Assembly (NCBI RefSeq): GCF_042453785.1
Contig: NC_091668.1
Location: forward strand, 2,868,501 to 2,932,500
Source: Malus domestica
Taxonomy: Eukaryota; Streptophyta; Magnoliopsida; Rosales; Rosaceae
DNA length: 64,000 nucleotides
Reading direction: 5' to 3'
Positions 1 to 12,212 of this stretch are shown here, in pieces. Position numbers and translations under genes: made by a program. The notes beneath the pieces were generated by a model. The model did no database searches, was not told the origin of the DNA, and saw only the letters and a list, made by a program, of their open reading frames with translations. Position 1 is the first letter of the stretch. Each line of letters starts with the position of its first letter.

Positions 1-2600
1 ACTCAGAGTCATCCAAGGGGTCACCATCAGCTTTTGCACCAGCATCAGATTGTGTCTTATCAGAGTGAAGGAATAAAAGTACTTAACTTGTGCAAATAGA
101 AATATAACTTTTATAACACATCAAAGAGATAATTAAAGCAAACCTTACAGGCTACACATCGAAGCGGCAAACGAATACTAATTTTAAACATAAAGATGCA
201 ATTAAAGGTAATGGCGCATGAAGAGTATTGAAACCGTCACAGTCCTCACACACAGGTTGCATGATCTTTTCTTGTAGCAATAAAAGGAACAAATTCATCA
301 AGTCACATTGGGCCATCCAAAAAGAAAAATGAAGCAAAGTACCAAACACCACAAACAACCCAAATTTGTTCAAACGTAGTATCAAACTAATTATAGACTG
401 CATCCATCCCAAATAATTAATTCGTACCTCATTTGGGAGTTAAAAACTTAAAATAGCAACATGGAAAAAGCGTAAATTCCATGGACATTCGATTCCAATG
501 AACTTACAGATGGGTCCTCAGATTAGTATAGAATTATAGTTAACCACAATTATATGCAATCAGTACCCTTTCCTTTGCAGTGTTGTACCCCTCAGGAACC
601 TGCACATCCACAACACATGTTTAAGTTACTAAATGTACAAAACTTAAGAAAAACCCGTCTTGTTATGATGTTAAAATTATGAAGCAAAAATGAGCATGCA
701 CGTGAGAGTTAATATCTTACAGTACCAAATACAGCAACTGCTGATTTCCTCATCCGCATCTGCCTAACCATTCTGCTTGGATCTCTCATATATGAAGCAA
801 CTTGTTCACTAATATTCTGCAATTGGAAAAGGAAAAATTTATTCCTGGTGAATATCTGGCAAAGCATGGCACAAGTCCTTCATAGGAAAGGCATGGTTAC
901 AAGTTCAATTATAGAGCCAGACTTAAAGGATGCAGTTTGCTTTTAATAGCAGCAGCACCTGTGGTCACCTCTGTCTTCCTCTGCCATTTGTTTATCGATT
1001 TGTTTCTGAAAGTAGCATTCTACAAGATACGACGTGACAGGTCTTAGTTAGACCAAGTAACCAACATGGAAATGTAAACAATAATGAAAAGTTGAACATA
1101 GTAGAACAAATTTCTAAAATTCATGCAAGAGAAGTTGTCGGAGCATGAAAGAATTCACAGCAGAACTGCCCAAGAGTATACTTAAATTAAACATATGGCA
1201 ACATAGATTTTTTACAAGTATAATTTACAAATGCATTCCATGGTTCTTTGCCGGCCCCTTTTGATAACTAATTTAATTTAGTGCCTAATGGAATTTAAAT
1301 TTCAGAAAACTATCGTCTGGTATATTTCATATTAAATAGTTGACAAACTTTATAACATAATAGCGTCATTTATTAACTGATACGAACCATGTAGTAAAAT
1401 ATAACAAAAGAGACACCAAGGCATTGAAATACAGCAATAATAGTAAGGTACTTGATTGAATCCACCATTTACGAGAATTTTAACAATAAAACAATAAAAC
1501 TTCGAAGTTCTTTTTGCTGCTCCAAATGGATCAGCGAAGTATGGCATGAAGAACGGAAAAAAAAAATTCAGTTTTATAGATAGACTTCAATACAGTAAGA
1601 GCATATGTACATAGTAGAATATGATTCTTCTTCTCAGAGTATCTAATTATGATTTGAGTACCTCGACAGCAACTCAGAAATTCGTGACCAATCCTCATCA
1701 CCATCACCATCACTGTCAATGTTTTTAGATGACTGTGACATCTTAGATCGTCCAGATTTACCTACAGAACAGGATATGTATTAGGAAAAGCAATACATGA
1801 ACATATGCAGTAAGAAGTTAATGAAAATGCAAACAGTACAAAGTGGGACAGTCAATTAGACCATGGTAGCCCCAATGCCAACTTTTTTTGCTAAATGATG
1901 CTAAGTTTTATATGAGATCAAGCAGGAAAGATTTGTATTGACATCCTAGGGGCTTTTTGAAATCTGGCTTCATCTTTGCTGTCCTTAGATCAACAAAACA
2001 TGGCTGCCCAACCGATTTACCTTCCATGCCAACATTATGCTTTTGACAACTGCAACAAATACCTACCTCTATAGTGGTGATTTAATTGATGTTTCTGTAA
2101 TCAAACTCCCAAAGTGTCTACTGTTTGTTGAAAACAACTGAATTTCTGACCAATTGGACTACTTTGAACTTCCCAAAGTGTAATATCTTTAGTAGAACAT
2201 AACCTGGTCAATCCAGTAAGTTTTGTGCGAAACTCATTGAAATTCCTTACCATTGAGGTAAACTTGTGGCTCATTTTCTGCACATTGATGAGGCCGTTCC
2301 AACCCAGACTCAGCTTCACCTATAGAAACAGAAATTAACTAGGACAAAGCAACACGATGCATTGTCTCTCTTCAAGCTTGAGAAAATGACATACCTTGCA
2401 AGAACCCAAAGAACTTGACATGGTCATGCTCCGGCCAATAATATCCATCAGCATATGTCCATTTTAGTACACGCCTATATTCAACTATTTGAAAATAGAG
2501 AAAATTTAATAAGAAAAAGCAGTAAACTCTTGGTAGAAAAGTGTGGTAATTTGTGGTGTACCTGTAGCCAGGCCTCTGTAATGAACTTCAACTGTGACAC
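1..2600 (-). CDS. AATF/Bfr2-like ribosome-biogenesis protein, 3' exons (partial, runs off the window)
   Basis: Minus-strand exons joined in compatible phase: 2395-2474, 2251-2319, 1662-1761, about 925-1005, 721-816, 567-599 and 1-55 (continues outside). Translation from 1005 downward reads [25 protein letters not shown], then [20 protein letters not shown] and RKSAVAVFG, then GDPLDDSE. This matches the AATF/Che-1/Bfr2 order: a K-W-x-(R)K-T block, a D-P-x-R-(hydrophobic) block and GDPxxxDDSE. AATF/Bfr2 is a nucleolar protein of small-subunit rRNA processing. The exon at 1662-1761 supplies an acidic stretch [10 protein letters not shown]. The two upstream exons (2251-2474) read [18 protein letters not shown] and following; I do not recognise them and they are not the usual AATF N-terminus. 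A 14-nt piece at about 2569-2582 could be a micro-exon. The donor of the 925-1005 exon is unclear because no clean GT keeps the frame, so the gene may be damaged. AATF identity is fairly sure; the full model is not. Confidence 0.65.
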
Positions 2601-2614
2601 AGGTTGGCACTACG

Positions 2615-2990
2615 GGCTGGTTTGGTATTGCTGTGCTTTGAAAAAAAGCTGCTGTGAGAATAAGCGGTTGTGCTGTGAGAATAAGCGACTGTGAAATAAA
2701 TCAGCAGAGCGTTTGGTAAACTTTTTTGTAAAAGTGCTTTTGGAAAAAAAGCAGTCTGATAGTGGGTCTTTTCATTAAAGGAGCACTGTAACTCCGTGTG
2801 CTTTGAAAAAAAACCAGTTTTCCAAAGCTGCAAATAGCAGCTTCAGTTTTTTCCTTTGATTTCAGCTTATTCTCACAGCAGCTTCCAAAATAAGCCCTTT
2901 TTTTTTCAGTTTACCAAACACCTAAAACCCTCACAGCTTTTTTTCATGGGTGCTTTTTTTTTAAACACCTCACTCCCAAACTAGGCCTAC
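2615..2990. mobile_element. hAT-like MITE in an intron
   Basis: The block begins with GGGCTGGTTTGGTATTGC and ends with the imperfect inverse (CCCAAACTAGGCC). It is rich in GCTTTGAAAAAAAGC and CACAGC motifs typical of plant hAT MITEs. It has no coding capacity. Target duplication is not clear. It lies just upstream of the recognisable AATF-side exons. Confidence 0.55.
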
Positions 2991-3410
2991 ATATCACTCA
3001 GCTTCTCAAGCTACAATAACAACATTGATAGTTTACATAACTCAAAAAAACGAAAAACAGTAGAAACTGAAGAAGAAAATTGTACATATAGAAAATACAC
3101 TGCACTAAGCATATACCCAGGAACACAAATCACTCAATTGACATTCACATTATTCAGCTATAACAGAATCACTAACGAAGAAAGACATGACAGTAAAATG
3201 TACGTGCATAGTGCATCTGCTGCAAGTCTGCAAGTGCTTTTTGCCGGGACTGCAATGAAGGGAAAGGAAAAATGAAATTACTCTAACATGAATTATTTTA
3301 TAAATACCATAGATTGTCATAAAGAACATGCATTTTGAAATTTTAGATACCATTTATACCCCAAAAAGTAGATAATAGAAACTGCTAAAGCATCAATTGA
3401 AAAAATAAAA

Positions 3411-4897
3411 GGTTAATCTCAGTTCCCTAAAGTTTCATGGTTTTTCAACATTTGGTACACGATGTTTTTTTATCACAAAGTCATACCTCAAGTTTTAATT
3501 TTGGGACAGTTTTATATATCTGTCAACCGTTAATTAATGACTTAGTGCTCATCTGGAGATGACACGTATCAATATGGGACCAGAACATATTAAAAAATAA
3601 AAAAAATTTAAAAACTTAAAAAAAATTAAATAGAAAAATAAAAAAATTAACTTTTCTGGGCATCCTGCCCCACCCTTCGCGACCCCCTCCCTCCTTCTCG
3701 CTCCCTCCCTCCTCCCTCCCTTCTCTTCCCTGCACCCACCTCCCCGCACACCCACTCATCTACCCCGCTCCCTTCCTTCTCTCCTTTCTCTCATCTGCAC
3801 TTTCTCTGTTACAGCTTCACTCTGTCCGGGAAGTCATCGTCAAAATCGACGAAGGCGCAGATTCGTTCACAAGCACCAGCGACCTGCCAAAAGTGGCAGG
3901 AAGATTTGGCGGCAGTCCAGCATCGATTTCTGGCACGAGGACGGCAACGGCGATGCCGAGAATTTTGATTTCGTGCAGCGAGGGAAGACGGAGGAGGTGA
4001 ATGGGGAGGATCCGCCGTCGAAGCTGATTGCAGCGAGCCTCCGGCGATAAGACGCTGGATATGGATTTGGAGATGGAGGAGCTGTAGCAGAACGAGCGCG
4101 ATTTGCCGCCCCTCGCCGAGTCGCCGAGTCCGAGAAACTTGTGCAACTCGAAGGAGCTCAAAGTCTCGTATCAATTGCCGGCGTCGGACCTCACCGATAC
4201 GCCGCAAACTGAGTCAGTTCAGAGGCGATACAGAGAGTCCCCTGACGAGGAGCGACGCCGCAGCGAGAGGTTGGGCAACGGACAGGACGACGTCGTCCGG
4301 TGCACTTCCAACTCCTCATTCCGCCGAGAGCCTTCGTTCTCGAACAAGTCCGATTTGTTGAGAATAAAGACCAAGTCCAGACTAATCGACCCGCCGGAGG
4401 AGCCGGATTTCAAGTCGGGTCGGATCTCGCGATCGGGACAGATGAGGTCCGGGTTGCTGGGCCGCGACGGCGACGACTCGACGACCCATTTCTGGAGGAG
4501 GACGTGCCGCACGAGTACAAGAGAGCGAACTTCAACGCATTGACGCTGCTTCAGTGGGTAAGCTTGGTTTTGATCATTGGGGCACTGGTTTGCACGCTGA
4601 CGATTCCAGTTCTGAGGGAGAAGAGGAGGGAGGGAAGAGGAGGGAGGGGGTCGGGAAGGGTGGGACAGGATGCCCAGAAAAAAGTTTTTTTTTTTTTACT
4701 TTTTTATTTTTTTTTTTAAAGCTTTTATTGACGTGGCCGTCACGTCATCAATTAACAACTGACCGAACATCCAACTTAACGGATGTACAAAACTGTTCCA
4801 AAAAATTAAGACATGAGATATGATTGGACTGAAAATAACTTCATGTACCAAATGTTAAAATTCACAAAATTACAAGATAGTAAACTGAGATTAACCC
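3411..4897. mobile_element. Pack-MULE-like element (long TIRs, 10-bp target duplication)
   Basis: The two ends are long inverted repeats. 3411 onward begins GGTTAATCTCAG and the right end closes with CTGAGATTAACCC. The arms (about 3411-3735 and 4613-4897) also share CATTTGGTAC and, further in, a G/C-rich block containing GGGCATCCTG. The element is flanked by an identical 10-bp duplication, AAAAATAAAA, at 3401-3410 and 4898-4907. Long TIRs plus a 9-11 bp duplication are typical of Mutator-like elements. There is no transposase; the interior is a captured host gene fragment (separate entry). It lies in the upstream, intron-like part of the AATF-like locus. Confidence 0.85.
3824..4618 (+). pseudogene. 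Captured exon-1 fragment of an MSL-type (MscS-like) mechanosensitive channel
   Basis: Read on the plus strand in several frames this segment resembles the N-terminal half of plant plasma-membrane MscS-like channels (MSL4-MSL10 group). Recognisable pieces are EVIVKIDEGADSFTS, KTEEVNGEDPPSKLI, LDMDLEMEEL, NERDLPPLAESPSPRN, the arginine/serine-rich TDTPQTESVQRRYRESPDEE, RSGLLGRDGDD, and the first membrane helix LTLLQWVSLVLIIGALVCTL. At least two frame changes separate the pieces, and an in-frame TAG follows MEEL near 4087, so the fragment cannot make one protein. The MscS pore domain is absent. Its GC content is far above the surrounding intron. It lies exactly between the two TIRs of the Pack-MULE-like element. 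Confidence 0.85.
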
Positions 4898-5124
4898 AAA
4901 AATAAAAAGAAATTCATGCACATCAAGCCTATGATAAATGTCAATTAATTGACATTAAGTCAAAGAAAGTATCTGCTAAAGCATATTCAGTTATCCCGTC
5001 CTATTCTGATAACTGTCCGAACCATGAATAAGATACGATTGGATCATCATCCAAGAAATGGTACAGGTCGTTCGCATCCTCAAATAGAATTTTCCTGGTG
5101 CAACATAAAAGCATTGTTGAAAGC

Positions 5125-5322
5125 GAATCAGGATTCTCTCCTGAGCACATGGTCAGGATCCTCCTGACCACGCCCATCTGGCCGTTCAACTTTTATCTAA
5201 CGGTTATAATTATTATAACTTTTAGAGGGCCTCCTGTTTGTAGCAGTTGGATAAAATTTAAACGGTCCGATGAGCCTGATCAGGAGGATCCTGACCATGT
5301 GCTCAGGAGAGGATCCTGTTTC
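5125..5322. mobile_element. Mutator-type MITE, copy 1
   Basis: A 198-bp element with near-perfect inverted ends of about 40 bp, containing CTCTCCTGAGCACATGGTCA on the left and its complement on the right. It is bounded by an identical 9-bp duplication, GTTGAAAGC, at 5116-5124 and 5323-5331. The core contains TAACGGTTATAATTATTATA followed by AACTTTTAGAGG, and its complement recurs in a second copy at 53154-53348. Confidence 0.85.
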
Positions 5323-5331
5323 GTTGAAAGC

Positions 5332-7300
5332 AACGGAAGAAAATATGTCAACAATGGCATAATATATGTGAGGTAAGTTGGTTTGACATGAAAACAAAAA
5401 TTGTAATTGTCCACTCATATTTCACGCCTTCATTGTATAAGAAAAATGTCAGTCCAACCACTAGTAGATCAAATGAAATTTTGCTTGAGTATTTTTCTTT
5501 GAACTTCTTTCCACTCAAAATTTCCTAGCAATGAAAAACAAAGTGAAAGAGAATATAAAGGCGCTTCAAGGCAAACTTCAAGGACTCGCTCAAGAACATT
5601 ATGCAAAAAAGAGTTTGCATGCAAGCTTTCTCCAAATTCAATAGCCTACATTATAACAGAAATAGAAGGGTAAAAGGGAAGAGTTAATAAAAATAAGATT
5701 AGCTAGCAATTTGTTTTGCATATATATTAGATACAACACACTTGATGAAATCATTTCTTGCATATGAGATACAACATTGTCATTTAACTGCATACACAGT
5801 GCTACAGCCTCTCAATTTGCTTTTAAGACAGGCATCCCAAGAAGTTCCTATAAAACCACCTTTAGTAAATATCTGATAAGCACTCATAATGCCTCACCAA
5901 CAAACCAAAAGGTATCTATGTTGAACAAAGAAATAAAACATATTCAAAAGAATTAAACTGATTGCAAAATTTTCAGGGAAGAAAGCTGATCACAGAAGTT
6001 TAGCCAAATGAACACAAGTTGCCAAAAAAAAAAAAAAAGTATGTATAAGCATGGATACTCAGTCAACTACTAAATCATGAGCAAACGAAAGGTCTGCAAT
6101 TAGGTACAAAAAAGGCCATTGCACCAAAATAATAATAAAAAATACAAACCACATTTTTTAAAGGGAACTTTAACGAAAAGCTCTCGGTACTGTTCACTTT
6201 AACGAAAAACCACATTTTTACACTAAAAAGTCAATCCTGGTACTATTCACTTTACCATTTATTTTGTCCTTATCATTAAAACTCAAAGTTTTCAAGCCCT
6301 TTTCGTTAGTTTTCCTTTTTTTAAATTGATAACAAAAGCATAACATCTGAAACACCATTTTCAGCCATATGCAAACTCGATGAATCAATACCAGAGAAAC
6401 GAAAAAACCTTGCAATCCTCACCTGCAAATTCAGAGGCGATGGAGTTCCGTTACCCACAAAGACCATAAATGCACCAAACAGAATAAACACAACAATAAT
6501 TAAGCTTACTCTCAATTCAAAGCCTCAATCTTTATCTAAGCTAAGCAACAACAAAAAAAGGCATTGTAAAAAGCAACAGAAAAATTACTGAGAGTAACGT
6601 AATTTATACCAATAAATTACCATTCAAATTCAATTTTGAAGTAACCCACCCCAGTTACCCCACCACATTTCCGAAAGACTAAACAAAAACACAACAAACT
6701 CACCCCAAATTTTCCATTTTATTCGCTATCTTTCAATCAATCAAACGTACCCTTTTAAACTTTTTCATCAAACATTATATAAACAAATTAAAATCCTAAT
6801 TCCAAAACAAACCCCTGTTTTAAAAATTTCTTATCTGTCTTCATAAAGCAATCAGAAAATGCAAGCGCACAAACAAATTACGGAACCTTGGGGAAGAGAT
6901 TGATGGTACAGAAGACGGATAACCTGAGGTGGGAGCTTCGTGCACCATCCTTGGCTGTTTCGTGTTGTACGATTAAAAAGGAGAGCAAAACGGAAAACAA
7001 AAACCGAAGATCACTTCGCATCAGCTCTCGATTTCCCCATATTCAGCTAAACCGCAATAACCTATGAGAATCGTTCAAAAACGAAAAAACCCCGATATAT
7101 ATAAAAGAAAAAGTCGGATTTGAGGAAAATAGAGATGAAAAAAATACCCAGAAGAAGGAGAGGATGAGACGCTGTATAATGCAGAATGAGAAAGGAGGGA
7201 GGCACTCGAGAACAACGTTTTAGTTTTCTGAGAAAGAAAACTCCAGAAGCAGAGTAAGAGCGCTCACCGGTCCACTTCCCTTCTACGATGGCTGACACCC
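5332..7300. other. Low-information stretch, probably 5' introns and exons of the minus-strand gene
   Basis: AT-rich sequence with no ORF I recognise. Minus-strand segments near 5780-5850 (translating TSWDACLKSKLRGC) and near 6885-6955 (starting MVHEAPTSGYPSS) could be exons, but no family match or confirmed splice chain was found. Sequence up to about 7290 could be the transcript's 5' leader. A MITE at 6162-6315 is listed separately. Confidence 0.3.
6162..6315 (+). mobile_element. Short MITE of the GGGAACTTTAACGAAAAGC family
   Basis: About 154 bp, starting GGGAACTTTAACGAAAAGCT and ending in its imperfect inverse (CCCTTTTCGTTAGTTTTCC). The interior has ACACTAAAAAGTCAATCCTG. Close copies lie at 62584-62737 (same strand) and 57389-57542 (opposite strand). 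Confidence 0.75.
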
Positions 7301-7646
7301 AGACCGAAGAGGCAAATCAGTAAATGGCTCATTTTACTATTCCATCGATTAAAACTTTATTTCTTTTTAATTTTTTTATCAAGATTTTTGGATTATTTTT
7401 TATTTTTAAATATATTTCTTTAATGTTAAAAATGTTACTATTAATATATTTATATTTATGATTAAATTTTTTTATCATATATTTTATTTTTTAGTTTGTA
7501 TCCACTTTTAATTTGCAACCTTTATTTTAAATTTGTAGTATTTTCTTTTTAGTTTTAATTTGTACCATGTATTAATTTCTTTTCGCGCCCATATTTTTAA
7601 AATTTTCATTTGTACTCATAATTTTTTAATCTTTTTGTTATATGTG

Positions 7647-8754
7647 TGTTTGGGCCCAAAATAATAGTTTGGGCCGAGGGTAGGATCATACTCGGCCCGG
7701 GAGGCCGTGCGGCAAAAGGACCATGGATCGTTCAGCTCGTGGGCTTCCAAGCCTAGGTCAGTTAGATCAGAACGCAAGTCGAGTCCTAGTACAATAGGGA
7801 GTCTCGACGAGATCAATAATCCAGAAAGCGAATCCAGCTCAGTTAAGGACTAGATTCATAGTCCTAGTGAAGATAGGACTGGTCGAGGTGTTGTTGACCC
7901 GGAAAGGGAGACCTAATCCGAGTAGGAGTTTAACTCGGATTCAAGGTCCAGTGCTATAAATAGGGGAGGCTATGCGTCAGTGAAGGGCTCCAACTCAACA
8001 CACAAAACTGCCCTGCGCAAACTCTCTCAACAACTTGAGATTTTTATTTTCTCTTTTCGCTGACACATCTTCCGTTGGCATCAACAGCACTGTGAAAGCA
8101 ACCGGTGACATCTTAAGTCGGCATAGATAGCTCTGTCATCGTAGAATCAGTCGGTCTTGCAGTATCTTCCGTTGGCATCAACAGCACTGCGGCGAGGACG
8201 GTTGGTTATCTATCCAAGTCTCGGTCGAGAAGGATTTCTGAATCCTTATTGATTGAGGTCGTCTTATTAGCTTTCTCGGCGAAGTAAGGCGTTACATTAG
8301 GCTCGGCACATTGCATGCCGAGGTTGTTCATGATTGGATACTCACAGGTGGGATTTAGAGTTCGGCATTCCAACGGCCGAACCACGTTCATTATCAAGAC
8401 TTACGTCCGTTTTGAGTATCTGTGCCCCTACACCTTGGTGTTTATTCGGCGTGAGTTTACTCTGACGAATACTATCACTGTGACCGAATCTGACGACGAC
8501 GACTCGTGAACTTCGTAAAAATAGTAGCCTTGTCTTCAGGCTTGAGAACCCAAGAGGCCGAGGTGTGTTCCTTTCTCGGCCGCAGTCGCAAGACACAGAA
8601 GTTAGCCGCGCACCCAACGCAACATCAACAAATTTACTCCTCGGCCGAGCTCGGCCGACGAGTTGGCACGCCCCGCATTCACCGAAGGACGTAGTTAGCT
8701 TATAGATTACTCGGCCTGCGCGCCACGTAGGCTTTGTAGTTTTTAGGGTCAACA
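7647..8754 (+). mobile_element. Solo LTR, family 1 (5-bp target duplication ATGTG)
   Basis: The 1108-bp block begins TGTTTGGGCCC and ends GGGTCAACA. It is flanked by ATGTG at 7642-7646 and 8755-8759. A TATA box (TATAAATA, 7955-7962) and the downstream motif ACTGCCCTGCGCAAAC lie where an LTR promoter is expected. There is no primer-binding site or second LTR beside it, so it is a recombined solo LTR. The same family recurs at 59219-61796, 59254-60366, 48638-49857 and 49947-51137, with fragments near 51732 and 22120. Confidence 0.9.
7955..7962 (+). promoter_or_regulatory. TATA box of the solo LTR
   Basis: TATAAATA about 308 bp into the LTR. The equivalent motif is kept at 59561-59568 and 50490-50497 in the other forward copies. 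Confidence 0.6.
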
Positions 8755-8879
8755 ATGTGAAATGTACCAATTTTTTTTAACACTATACATTCTTTTGCCA
8801 TTTATTATTTCTACTTGTTACATAGTTTTTATCCATTTATTCAATCAAAATGTTTGAATTTTTTTAATGTAACCTTCTA

Positions 8880-9035
8880 TGACACACCCCGTCCTAAGGA
8901 GGGCGTGACAAATTGCTAGTGATTCAGTTTTTATTTATGCGTATTTCTATTTATCTTCTCAGCTTCCGCACTGTGCATATGGTTACGTCACGCTCACGTG
9001 ACGCCTAGCACGCCCTCTTAGGACGGGGTGTGTCA
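8880..9035. mobile_element. Small MITE with 27-bp TIRs
   Basis: A 156-bp block starting TGACACACCCCGTCCTAAGG and ending with its complement (CTTAGGACGGGGTGTGTCA), with a second internal inverted motif around TCACGCTCACGTGACG. No ORF. No convincing target duplication, so the superfamily is not assigned. Confidence 0.75.
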
Positions 9036-9197
9036 TTTTATAATAGTATTATAAAGAGGGATTTTAAATTTATTGGATTATAATTCTCATAAAATATCAA
9101 ACAATTAATGTCAAAACTATAAAAAATATAAATAGTAATAGTAATATAATGAGGTGTACAAAGTCAATGGACTTTGATCAAACTCTGAATATCATTA

Positions 9198-10081
9198 GGG
9201 TGCGTTTGTTGCACCGGACTGTCTCGGATTGGACTAGCTGCAGGGACTAAGCTGGACTGGCTTAGACTAGACTAAGCTAGACTAGCTTAGTGAAGCGTTT
9301 GGTGCAGTGTCGAACTAAAAAACAGAATAATAAAAATTAATTCACTTTTTATTTGTTATTTTTTTGGTTTTCTAGAATCCCCTATTTTGGTCAAACTATT
9401 TCCTTCTTTTTCTCCCATGTCTCTTCCCTTTTCCTTATCTTGTTCGACTCTCTCTCCCTCCCTCCCTCCCTCTTCACTTCCTCTCACAACTTCATAATCT
9501 ACTGCAAACCTTCAAAATCAAACCACATAGCAAAAAATAAAGTGAAAATTTAGGAGTTGGGGTTGGGGTGCATGTGTGATTGCCTCGAAGGTGGGAGATG
9601 GATAAGGTTTGCAATCAGGGAGTTTCATGTTTTCTGGGTTTGGTTTTCCTTCAGTCAATCCCATCGTTGATTTGAGCTTATACCCACTGCAGATTTTGTG
9701 TGTGTGTGTGTGTTTTATAGGTTTCTGGGTTCGGTTTTCTGGGTTCTATTTTGCAGGTTGGATCTGGATTTGAAAAATGGAATGACTGCATATTTTTTTT
9801 GTTTTGAATTTTGCGGGATATGGGTTTGAAAATGGTTGTGGAAGCGAGGAAGAAGCAGATGGGAGGGGCGAAGTGAGGAAAGGCGAAGCGGACAGATGTG
9901 GTCTTAGCAGTCCGCCCAATTTTGGGGGGCCTTGCGAAGCCCCTCTAGCGAATCGTTTAGTCAGGGTTAGTGTAGGCGAGTCTCATTAACGCTAGTCCGT
10001 GTGTGCAACAAACACAGGATTACAGTGACAGTTAGTCCAGTCCAAGCTAGCGAAAGCTAGCGAGCTCAAACAAACACACCC
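9198..10081. mobile_element. PIF/Harbinger-type non-autonomous element (TTA target duplication)
   Basis: The left end is GGGTGCGTTTGTT and the right end is its complement, AACAAACACACCC. TTA flanks both sides (9195-9197 and 10082-10084), the PIF/Harbinger preference. Subterminal regions are packed with GACTAGCTTAG/GCTAGCGAAAGCTAGC motifs. It is 884 bp long and has no transposase. Confidence 0.8.
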
Positions 10082-10249
10082 TTAAGGTTTTAATCAAAGA
10101 ATGTTAGGAACTAGGGACCGCATCCAAAGTATCTATTAGTAAATTTACTATGCCGTGTAGGGAAAAAGGCTGAAAACAGGTAACGATTGAAGGGGAAATC
10201 CGTCCACACACTATAGATTAATAGTGCCAACCCAAAACTAGGTTTTAGT

Positions 10250-10280
10250 ATATATATATTTTTTTTTTTTTTTTTTTTAT
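10250..10280. repeat. TA/poly-T tract
   Basis: A TATATATA run followed by an uninterrupted T tract of about 20 bases. Confidence 0.9.
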
Positions 10281-10574
10281 ATTTGGATCTTAAAAAGTGA
10301 TGTATTTGGATCTTAAAAACTCAAATTCTAGAACTCGTTTTGAGTTTTAAAATTTGAGTCCTTGCACTGGAGGAGAAGAAATTGGACTCAAAATTCATAT
10401 TTGAATTTTAACAAGTTGGTTGTGTATTGGAGATTATTGGACTCAAATCTCATTATTCTTGGTTGAGTAACAATTTTCTTAGTTGGCATGGGCTCCACTT
10501 TCAACTCAAATCTCATATTGAAACTCAAATTGGGTCTCCATTCCCCCAGAGACATAAATATGAGTTTTAAGCGA

Positions 10575-11760
10575 AGTGTAGTCAATTTGGATTTCATAGG
10601 ATTTTAATAGATTTTGTTAAGGGACATATTTTAAAAGATTTTAATAGATTTTACAATTCTATATGGATTTTGAAAGATTTATATGAATTTCCATTATAAT
10701 TTTCTATGGATTGTATGAACTTTTTTCATGGATTTCTTAGGATTTATGTGGACATTTTCACGGATTTATATCAAAGTTACAAGTGGCTAATATATTTCTT
10801 CCCAAATTTTTATCGAATCACATCTCATAACACATCAACCCAAAATCTTAGTAGCATCAAATTCATGTCAAAAATTGCCACAACATTACACACATTATAC
10901 GAAAAGCAATTAAAACCAACAGAAACTTCATTAGACGAAAGGCGGAGGAAAAAAACTCAACCGATTCGTCAGATACTTCTTGAGGCATTTAAACAAACAA
11001 CTTGTAGGCCAAAATTGCATAACCCTAGTTCACCAAACCAGTACAGGGAATTCCCGAAAAACAATTTCTTTCCACTTTCTGATTAAAAAAAAAAACCCAA
11101 TTGCCATTTTCACGTATTGACACCAGATCAAAACGAAAAACCCAAAATTTTTCAATTGCATTCATCTAACCTACCAAAAAATTGTTACAGTTACGATAAT
11201 TTAAATTCTTTTCGATACCTCAAAAAAAATTGCAAATAAGAAGTGGATTAAGAAGAACACGAATTATAAAGCAAAACAACATAAAGATAAAAATATAAAG
11301 ATACAATTGTTACTCATCTTCCCAGAGGAACAAACCAAATGCAGAAAAAAATACAGCAAAAATGCGAAATGCAAGTTTATAGGGAGGAATGCTCGGAACT
11401 CAGGCTAGGACTATTCATCTTCTATGGTTTGGAATGAAAAAAAAAATCAGACGGGGAGGGTTGGATTGTTGATGGCATTTGGTATTTATACCACCCACTC
11501 TCAAATCCATAAAATCATTCATCCACCAAAATTCTAGTAAATCTTTGGCATTCCCACTACACTTAGATTTGTATGGACATTTTAAAATTTTAATTGACTA
11601 CCCATAGATTTGGATGTATTATTTAAATCCTCTCAAATCCTGATTTGACTAAACTCTGATTTTAAAATCTTTTAAAATCCACCTTCAAACTCCTAATGGA
11701 CTACACTCTAATTTTAAAATTTATTAAAATACCATCAAATCCAAATTTGACTACACCCTT
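10575..11760. mobile_element. TIR element with GTGTAGTCAAATTTGGATTT ends
   Basis: The ends mirror each other: GTGTAGTCAATTTGGATTTC on the left and the complement of GGGTGTAGTCAAATTTGG on the right. It is AT-rich, with many repeats of 'gattttaatagatttt' type near the left end and their complement near the right. It splits an older repeat: the flanks (10300-10574 and 11761-11850) both carry GAGTCC...TGCA...GGAG motifs. A TTAAG duplication is possible but not exact. No transposase found. Confidence 0.6.
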
Positions 11761-12073
11761 AAGTCTCTGGTGCATTGGAGAACCTTTAGACTCCTATGTA
11801 GATCAAATATAAGATTTGAGTCCAAATTTTTTGGTGCATCAGAGATGCTTAGTGTGCTCGAAATATAAGGCGGTCAAGATTGAATTAAACGATCAAGATT
11901 GAATTGAGAAATGACGATCAAGATTGAACTAAGAAAATGGATTACCCAGTAATTCAAATTATTGAAGACTGACCTATATTGGACTACCCAGTAATTCAAA
12001 CTAATGAAGATTTACCCATAAAATGAGACATTAATCTTGTCGTCCTTGGAGTACACGTAAAAATTTCTAGGGT

Positions 12074-12212
12074 AGTGCTATCACACACCTATTTTTACTT
12101 TTCATACACCCCTCTCAATTTTCGGACGTCGGATAGAATGAGTTGAAGAAGAACAATGGCAAAAAATTAATAAGGATGTGTAAGAAGTAAAAATGGGTGT
12201 GTGAAGAACATT
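12074..12212. mobile_element. MITE with ACACACCTATTTTTACTT ends
   Basis: The inverted ends read CACACACCTATTTTTACTTT and its approximate complement, AAGTAAAAATGGGTGTGTG. Length is about 139 bp and there is no ORF. Confidence 0.65.

Noticed and set aside
3809..4207. Antisense ORFs over the captured MSL fragment (also 4219-4512)
   Set aside because: The sense strand reads as recognisable MSL peptide, so the antisense frames are by-products of high GC.
10706..11086. 126-residue ORF in the 10575-11760 element
   Set aside because: No transposase or other motif recognised; AT-rich chance ORF inside a TIR element.
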